Origin: Chalara sp. BL73
Lineage: Eukaryota > Ascomycota > Leotiomycetes > Helotiales
Length of the DNA: 64,000 nucleotides
Direction of reading: 5' to 3'
Assembly (NCBI GenBank): GCA_918026815.1
Contig: CAKJVC010000115.1
Location: forward strand, 100,267-164,266
A program made the position numbers and the translations under genes. Shown here piece by piece: positions 57,488 through 64,000 of this stretch. The notes below the pieces were generated by a model that made no database searches, was not told the DNA's origin, and saw only the letters and a list, made by a program, of their open reading frames with translations. Numbering within the stretch: the stretch's first letter is position 1; the number at the start of each line of letters is the position of its first letter.

Positions 57488-59656
57488 TGTAAATGAGGAC
57501 TAGGGAATTGGAGGTGGAGGAGATATTGTTGCGGTCAGGGGAAGCGGATGTTTTGGCGTTGGCGGTTGAATTGGATGATGAAGTATTTGAGGACTTGGAC
57601 GTGGGACCCTGTAGCATGGACCAGGGTGCCGAATCGTGGGGTAACTGGGATTGAGAAAGGCAAAACATTTTAAGACGACACTTGATATCCTGTTCTACTG
57701 TTAAGTCAAGTTGTACTGAAATTCAAAGCAAATGATCGAAAATTTGTCGTCTAACAGAGGTGTGCTTTCTTTGGTTGGAATGGACTTCGGGAACGGCTTG
57801 TCAAATCGTGACTTGATAGAACGGATTTCATATTCTCAGACCAAGCATTTAAGATTGCCGTTCTAAACATTGATGAGAGCCCGATTATTGGTTGGATGTT
57901 GTATAGGCATCACAATTTCCCAGAATTCACGATAATCTACCAGGTCGCTCGCACTTGCTGGACAGCAGCCAATTACAGGATACACTTTCTTTTGGCCATT
58001 CCTCCGTTTAAGGTATAAAAGGATTGATCTCGACACGTAATCTTCATCTATTAGCTTAACCCTATTTTACCTCCTTGGTTCTGCGAAGTATCTTATCAAT
58101 CTGAGTAAGCATAGGTTGTTCTTTGAGGTCTCATTTCTATGCACATGAAATATGCAGAAGATTGGTAGACCTTCTCGGAGCATCATTTCTAATCGCTTTA
58201 TGCAAAAAGAAGCAGATAGAGGTAGTCTCCAATTAGTGGAAATTTGTCTAATTCAGCATTATGGAAGAGGTTGAACCTAATGAGCGATGGGGCTGGCAAA
58301 AAGTCGATAGAAAAATGTTGGTAGTATAGACAACAATGTGAAACTGCGAGAATTGAAAAGAGGGCCAAATCGACAGTTACTAATTAGTTATTCAACAAAT
58401 TTCATCATCTCTAGAAATATCAGTAGTTTCACGTCGATTTCGTTTCCCACAGTTTGCTATAGAAGTTTCAGGGAGCATAGATCAAGATCAAGGCGATGAG
58501 CTGATGCCCAAATAGAGTGGGCGTCGAAAAGAGTCCAGGCGCTTCGGCAGCTTTTAAAGATACTATTAATTAGAGGAGGATATCACCGAGAAGTCTTAGA
58601 GATGACCAAGATTCAAGATTTCACTTCCCAGTGGAAAATGCTTCGCATGCTAAAGTGAAGGGATAACATACCGCACTACTTCGCAGAGTTTGCCATATTG
58701 AATGACCATAATGGGCGATCCTTTGCGGCCGGTATCGACGAAAATGCACCTGGCTCACTCTCGTTTGGTTTGGAGCGAGCTGTTTATCCGAATATGATTT
58801 GCTTGATTAGCGAAGAGGGGGAGTTGCTTACTGAAATTTGGTGAGAGGAGGGATTCGAAGGGGAGGAGATTCGGAGTTAGACTAGTTGTTTTGGTTAATA
58901 TTCTAATTTGATACTCCCGATACTCTTAGGTTAAATTTTGACGATGGATGTTTGGTGATGAGCGTTTGGCGTTGGAGGTTGTGCGATATTGTGAAGGGAA
59001 TGGTGGAGATAGGTTGTCAAATAATCTCTATCACGTTAACTAGTATGTCTAGCACTTCCTCCTGAAATAAAGTACTGGCAGTCCTCTAGCTTTGCAATGG
59101 ATTGGTATATGAACCTCATCTTCACTGTTGCATGAGGGGAACTTTTAGCGAGAGTTTTGGGTTCAAAGGTTATGTATGTGAGTGGTAAGCAAATATCTGA
59201 AAATTTCACCTAATTTATACCACGAGGTTTTTCAGTATATCATTTCATCACAAGGTTATAGTGTGACATTCTTTTTTACCATTGTAAGCATATTTAATAA
59301 ACCTATTTCACTAATGATCTTGTTCAGTGAGCCAGCGAGGTTTGAGTCTCAATCGGTGACAGATGATATTAACCTGAAATGGTCTAGATAATCGAACACC
59401 AGGATCAATGATGCAGAAAAGCACACTTTTTAGCTTGTAAGAAACAGAGATAAAAAAAATTAAAGAAGTGAAAGAAGTGTAAGAAAACAGGCTCAGTTTA
59501 GCGTCCCGCCGACCACCAATCCCCTTGCAGTTTTATCTCTACAGTCTGCAGACGTTCACAGCAAATAAGCCAATAAGGTGCTTGGTTGGAAATTGGATTT
59601 TCACCCCGTATTGACCTCCTTCTCTACCCTCTCCCATGGTAATTAAGACCTTTCTC
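57488..59656. other. Gene-poor stretch with a short coding-like remnant
   Basis: No complete gene. At 58668-58844 (+) there is a 58-codon reading ending in a TGA with natural-looking composition (PHYFAEFAILNDHNGRSFAA, ERAVYPNMICLISEEGELL). It could be the last exon of a decayed gene. I cannot name it and see no upstream exons. Confidence 0.35.
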
Positions 59657-60619
59657 TCATACCGCCTTTGCCCAAGAAATGACAGCACCAAGCCGAGCAC
59701 CGGACTCGTAAAACAAATATGTCTGTCCATTTGATGTCACAATCTCAGGAGCAGCAACTCTTCCCTTGTCTTCTCCATCGCCGCTTGATTTGTGCAACAA
59801 GATAGGACTTGTCCCGACCTTCCTCAAGGTTGTGTCGATCGTCCTCGCGTAACTCTTTCCACTGCTTCCATGATAAATGACATAATTCTGCCCCTTCCAC
59901 TCCCAAAGACTTCCACCACTAACATTCGCACCTTCTTCAGCACCCGGTGCCACGACGTATTTGGGGTCCACAACCCAAGAGCGGCCGTCGATAGACTCAG
60001 CAAGACGGATACGGCGGATGTTGTCTTTCTCATTGGCCATATAGAACATAGCGTACTTGTACTTAGAAGCTGTGTTCCGGTGGGTGAAAACACGCGCATA
60101 ACTGGTCTCCGTCACAGAGGAGCCGCCCATGGCATTGGTGACAGCAACACCGCCGTATGTGAAGTTCACTCCATCTTCAGTCTCAGCCCAGCGAGTGACG
60201 GAGTTGCTGCCATGGAAGTAGACAAATAGGCGTTTGGCTTCCGGAATCCATTTTGCGTCAGGACTAGAGACATGAGGGACGCTGTATTTCCCAGGCCATA
60301 CATTGGAAATGACTGGATTGTTCGCGTATTCCGTCCATGGTCCTTCAATGTTGTTAGAATATAGTAGAGAGATTCCGCCTGGATTGTCGTGCGGTGCGTA
60401 GTAAAGATACCATCGGGCCAGGGGGTTTTTTAAGTAAGCGCCGGCTTGGAAGACAGTGGGAAAGATGTACTCGTCGGTAGGGTTATATTTGAGTTTGGCA
60501 GGGTCGGTCAAGACTCCCCGATATTTGAAGACTGGCCATCCAGCTGGAGGAGAAATTGTTTGGGCATTGCCAAGCGTTGCGGCTGTAATCAGCGTAGCCA
60601 CAAGAAAACGAAGTGCCAT
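59657..60619 (-). CDS. Secreted GH43-like five-bladed beta-propeller protein
   Basis: Single-exon gene of 320 residues, the last intact gene before the telomere. The signal peptide is MALRFLVATLITAATLGNAQ. The mature part shows blade-like repeats typical of the GH43/GH32/GH62 clan: YIFPTVFQAGAYLKNPLARW, WYLYYAPHD (aromatic-rich strand), ISLLYSNNIEGPWTEY, VSSPDAKWIPEAKRLFVYFHG, RLAESIDGRSWVV, and APEIVTSNGQTYLFYESGA. These proteins usually act on arabinose- or xylose-containing plant polymers. I cannot confirm the three catalytic acids, so activity is open. No disruption is visible. Confidence 0.78.
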   Translation of the reverse strand: MALRFLVATLITAATLGNAQTISPPAGWPVFKYRGVLTDPAKLKYNPTDEYIFPTVFQAGAYLKNPLARWYLYYAPHDNPGGISLLYSNNIEGPWTEYANNPVISNVWPGKYSVPHVSSPDAKWIPEAKRLFVYFHGSNSVTRWAETEDGVNFTYGGVAVTNAMGGSSVTETSYARVFTHRNTASKYKYAMFYMANEKDNIRRIRLAESIDGRSWVVDPKYVVAPGAEEGANVSGGSLWEWKGQNYVIYHGSSGKSYARTIDTTLRKVGTSPILLHKSSGDGEDKGRVAAPEIVTSNGQTYLFYESGARLGAVISWAKAV

Positions 60620-61694
60620 GTTTTAGCAGTGAAAATGATTGTGAAATTCAATTCTTTAACTGAGTTACCTCGAATGATGAGAGATAACATAATATATACA
60701 AATGCTTTAGGCACTAGTAATGCGGACATTCAACCCTCAAGGATTTTCTTAAAATCAGCCAAGCTTCCTTCATCAGAGCTTCACGTAGTCTGGATCACAA
60801 CCGAGATTCCCCAACCCGCGTTTTCCAAAGCGATCCTAGTCCATTTCGCTTCCAGGAATCTACAGACAGGCGACATTGAAATTTAGGGTAAGTCCGATAC
60901 TTACGCCGCACATCACCATGGGCGGCAACAGTTTCGAGCGTCTATTTTCATCGGAAGTGATCACCTTCCCATCAAATTCTAACCAATCTCCGCAAAGGCC
61001 AATTACAAAGTTGTCCGATGACTCTTAAGTATAGCCTAAAAATCAGACCTTGACAAGATGCATGCGAAATGGTCAAGCTCCTCGACTCACTAATGGTTCA
61101 ATGAAAGTTCATGCTACCTCTAGGGTGACAGTATACGCAGGTGAGCCCTTCTTTTATCAAGATGCTCCTTCCTTCTTGAGACGCAAGGTACCTGCTAAGC
61201 GTGAAAATAGAGTCAAGGGGTGTTTGTGCCACTTTCTTGCATCATAAAATCAGTCCATACCAATTTAGACGCAGGCTTAAAGACTTTTCCAAACGTTTTT
61301 CTATAAGTTCGATAAAATGCCCATCAGCAGTGTATACAGTTGAAGTAATTACTCTAAAGTAGTGTACTTAAAAAAAATCAATATAATCAATATAATCAAT
61401 TATCATTAATTATAATTTTGATTTTGCTTAATTATCATCAATTCTAATGATAATTTTTTGACTATGATTGATTACAATTGTGGAGGGGCAGGTGGGTTCA
61501 CTTTGGCGCATCTGGGTCACTTCAGCCTTCCAACGACTGCCTGGCGAGTCGCCGTGAGGCTTTCTGCCTGTCCAGCCTTGCGCTAAACGCGCCGCTGCAA
61601 CGTTGCTAGCGCGCTGGGGCGAAGTTGTTGTTACGTATGTAGCGCTAATTTTAAACAAATAATCGTAAATATTGTTTAATCGCCGACTTTTTTA
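60620..61694. other. Intergenic, no gene seen
   Basis: Promoter side of the GH43-like gene, then sequence without supportable genes. An AT-rich patch at about 61375-61460 is made of ATCAAT/ATTATCA-type words. Confidence 0.4.
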
Positions 61695-61815
61695 TGTAAC
61701 GACGCAGGAGAATCACTGGCTAGAATAAAGGCATATAGGAGTGCGTACAATAGGCTGATAGTGACTGCCTTCTAGGTCTACCTACAAAAGATACAAAAAA
61801 CATGAGGAGCAATTT
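61695..61815 (+). repeat. Dispersed LTR-like fragment, copy 2
   Basis: Starts TGTAACGACGCAGGAGAATC and ends near ACAAAAAACATGAGGAG. It is a direct, diverged copy of 44522-44640. Confidence 0.45.
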
Positions 61816-61817
61816 GT

Positions 61818-62160
61818 AACGTACGGGGTAGCCTTGGGCCTATCCTTAATGCCAAATGAACTCGACCTCTATATAAGGCGGGGTGCCCATTTGTCACAAC
61901 ACGCGTTGTGGATCTACAGATACAGAAGGCAACGGTGGTATTATACAAGAATCTATAGTTGAGAAAGGTCGAGTGGCGAGCCAGTTGGCCATCTCTGGCG
62001 CTAGTCCCAAGCAGGTAAACGTAGAGACATCACGTGACTACCGGCCTCCTGTGGCCTAGTAGAATTGCTTGAAGCTTATTTGCAACGGCACGCATTATAT
62101 TTAAAACCGGCAGCGCGACGTTGCTGTCACGACATACAAGCTGTTACGTCCAGCGTCACA
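61818..62160 (+). repeat. LTR-like sequence beginning TGTAACGTACGGGG (copy A)
   Basis: Begins TGTAACGTACGGGGTAGCCT (about 61818), followed by a TATA-type CTCTATATAAGG and GC-richer sequence, as expected for an LTR with a promoter. A related start occurs at about 62545. The right edge is not defined. Confidence 0.4.
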
Positions 62161-62544
62161 GCCACGCTTTGGGGGCCTGAGGTTCGGTAGTCTAGACTAC
62201 ACAAAGAACCCTCAACAAACCATAGCAAAAACTTAGATCAAATTTGCTACCCTGATCCACTTTTATCCACTCCGCTACAACTCTACTGACCACCGGCGTG
62301 GCGCTGTCGAAGCTTTTTACTTGAATAAAAAAAAAAGTTGAAAACGTTGAGCTTGTTAAATTAAGTATGCTAAGTTGACTACAGTCAACTTGGGGAAAAA
62401 AAGCTTGTGCTGTACGCAGGGTCTGCTTAATTGCAGTGGTTCAGGGAAAATAAATTGAATTAATTGTAGAGCTTATACGGAAAGTGCTCTGTGAAAAAAG
62501 TGCGACCTTTTTACTAATAACTAAACTATTACTTGAAGTATAGT

Positions 62545-62815
62545 GTAACGTACGGGGTCAGCCTTGGGTCCAGGTAGCTGGGCCCGAGGCTTGTTGGTTG
62601 GTATAGTATGTATAGAATAGACTAGACACAGTTCTTCACTGAGAAGAGGAACGTCACAAGTATAACAAGATAAACTATTGCTAAATTATAATAAAAGTGG
62701 AGCACGAAGCTCCTAAACTATAAAACTATAACTATTGTTGAGAATCTTTATTCTAGAGGTTCAAGAAAGTGTTATGTATATAAGGTCAAGTATGTGACGG
62801 AACGTCACCAGTGTT
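62545..62815 (+). repeat. LTR-like sequence beginning TGTAACGTACGGGG (copy B)
   Basis: Begins TGTAACGTACGGGGTCAGCC and then GGGTCCAGGTAGC; ends about GACGGAACGTCACCA. It shares its first 30 or so bases with copy A, but the interiors differ. Both are therefore probably members of one LTR family rather than the two ends of one element. Confidence 0.4.
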
Positions 62816-62823
62816 GCATTTGA

Positions 62824-62920
62824 TTAAATTAAATTAAATTATTTATATATAATTTAATTTAATTTAATTTAATTTAATTTAATTTAATTTAATTTAATTT
62901 AATTTAATTTAATTTAATTA
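62824..62920. repeat. AT pentanucleotide array (AATTT)n
   Basis: A short stretch of TTAAA units (62824-62840) switches to about 14 units of AATTT (62851-62919). The whole forms an inverted-repeat-like AT block that can fold back. Confidence 0.85.
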
Positions 62921-63121
62921 AAAAAAAATTAATTAACTTACTAGTATATTACTAAGCTTTGCGTAAATAAGCGAGTATACTTAAACCAATAAATAAGCTT
63001 TTAGGGTTTCTAAGCTGACTAATACTTTTAAAACTTTCCAGAAACATTTAGATATTACTACTTATTTCTATTATTTTCTTTAATTAATAATAATAAAACT
63101 AGATTATTCTAAAAACTACTA

Positions 63122-63554
63122 ACGTAGTTCACAAGCGAGTGGGCAAAACAAGCTCATGCACACTTTTTTTTGCATACAAAAAACGTCTGTGCATAACCGT
63201 GCACCTTTTTTAATTGTTTATATAAAATTTTATAATTTAAAATACAGTTTATCTATGCTATAAAGAAACACTATTTACAGTTTAATAGCTTTTTAATTTA
63301 TATTTATTAAGATATAAAATTTGGGGGCCAAATAATCCTTGTATTTTTACATTTTACTTCATATTTTAATAACTATAAATCCTACAGCTTTAAGATTTAA
63401 AATAATACTTATATTTAAAGTAGAAAATCTCTATTATAAATTATAAACTTTTTTATAAACAATTAAAGAAAGTGTACGGTTACGCACAGACGTTTTTTGT
63501 ATGTAAAAAAAAGTGTGCATGAGCTTGTTTTGCCCACTCGCTTGTGAACTACGT
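63122..63554. mobile_element. 433-bp MITE with 83-bp terminal inverted repeats
   Basis: Left arm 63122-63204 and right arm 63472-63554 are near-perfect inverse complements over 83 bp. The outer end is ACGTAGTTCACAAGCGAGTG. TA flanks both ends (63120-63121 and 63555-63556), which fits a Tc1/mariner-type insertion. The interior is AT-rich and non-coding. It lies about 340 bp from the telomeric repeats. Confidence 0.82.
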
Positions 63555-63889
63555 TAATCGTAATTAATAATTAAATATAAATAACGTTAAATTTATTATT
63601 ATTGAAAATAATTTTAAAAAAAGCGTATTGTATTTTTTAATACAATACTAATCCTTATTCTTTTTTTCATTTGTATAGGTCACTTGGGTAAGTGACCGGA
63701 AAAGTGGGGCTTCGACGCTAAAAATACAGAGGAAGGTGACCACACAAAATTTTCTATTCGACACTTAATTTAGTCACCTGGGTAAACGCAAAAACTAGTT
63801 AATATTTTAAACTAGTTTATATGAAACAAATTATAGAATTTTGATTAAATTATATTTATTAATTCGAATCAATTGATTTAGATCGCGGG

Positions 63890-64000
63890 TTAGGGTTAGG
63901 GTTAGGGTTAGGGTTAGGGTTAGGGTTAGGGTTAGGGTTAGGGTTAGGGTTAGGGTTAGGGTTAGGTTAGGTTAGGGTTAGGTTAGGGTTAGGGTTAGGG
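63890..64000 (+). repeat. Telomere (TTAGGG)n
   Basis: TTAGGG units run uninterrupted from 63890 to the end of the window, G-rich on the + strand towards the 3' end as required at a right chromosome end. Three units near 63961-63990 lack one G (TTAGG). Confidence 0.97.

Noticed and set aside
62824..62920. The AATTT array as a CRISPR or centromeric array
   Set aside because: Pure pentanucleotide microsatellite without spacers; ordinary simple repeat.

Overview
This is a subtelomeric stretch of a filamentous ascomycete (Pezizomycotina) chromosome. The evidence is short (about 46-120 bp) GT-AG introns in nearly every gene, a fungal highly reducing polyketide synthase (hrPKS), a Zn2Cys6 regulator, PTH11-like and DUF3433 membrane proteins, and a run of TTAGGG repeats from 63890 to the last base. 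The + strand ends on the G-rich telomeric strand, so the right edge of the window is the chromosome end. Nothing in the sequence fixes the order or genus. All gene models were built by hand from splice sites, reading frame and family motifs; frame was checked arithmetically across each intron.

Layout. 0.9-10.3 kb: a secreted tyrosinase (+), a CYP65-like P450 (+) with a problematic intron, a secreted GH29 alpha-L-fucosidase (-), and a broken second P450 (-). 10.3-14.7 kb: non-coding or decayed sequence ending in a truncated membrane-protein gene. 15.0-18.4 kb: an intron-less 1150-residue protein with a low-complexity N-terminus and a repeated W-(Y/F)...CxxC module that I do not recognise. 18.9-19.6 kb: an AT-rich, repeat-like block.

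19.9-35.6 kb is the centrepiece: a compact polyketide cluster. It holds a 12-exon hrPKS (KS-AT-DH-degenerate MeT-ER-KR-ACP, about 2636 residues, no release domain), a 14-TM-type MFS transporter, an FSH1/LovG-like serine hydrolase divergent from the transporter, and a Zn2Cys6 transcription factor. The PKS would build a reduced chain, the free-standing hydrolase would be the obvious candidate to release it, the transporter would export it, and the regulator would switch the set on. A CTCCGG motif lies 120-160 bp upstream of the PKS, hydrolase and regulator starts.

36.8-53.2 kb: an HsbA-like cell-surface protein, a DUF3433 membrane protein, a secreted Cys-rich protein, a BBE-type FAD oxidase, a PTH11-like seven-TM protein and a MYND zinc-finger protein, separated by transposon debris. 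The debris includes a hAT-type MITE with an 8-bp target duplication and two copies of a Tc1/mariner-type MITE. 53.2-63.9 kb: a broken metallo-beta-lactamase-fold gene, a secreted GH43-like protein, LTR-like fragments, a 433-bp palindromic element and the telomere. I saw no tRNA, rRNA or CRISPR array.
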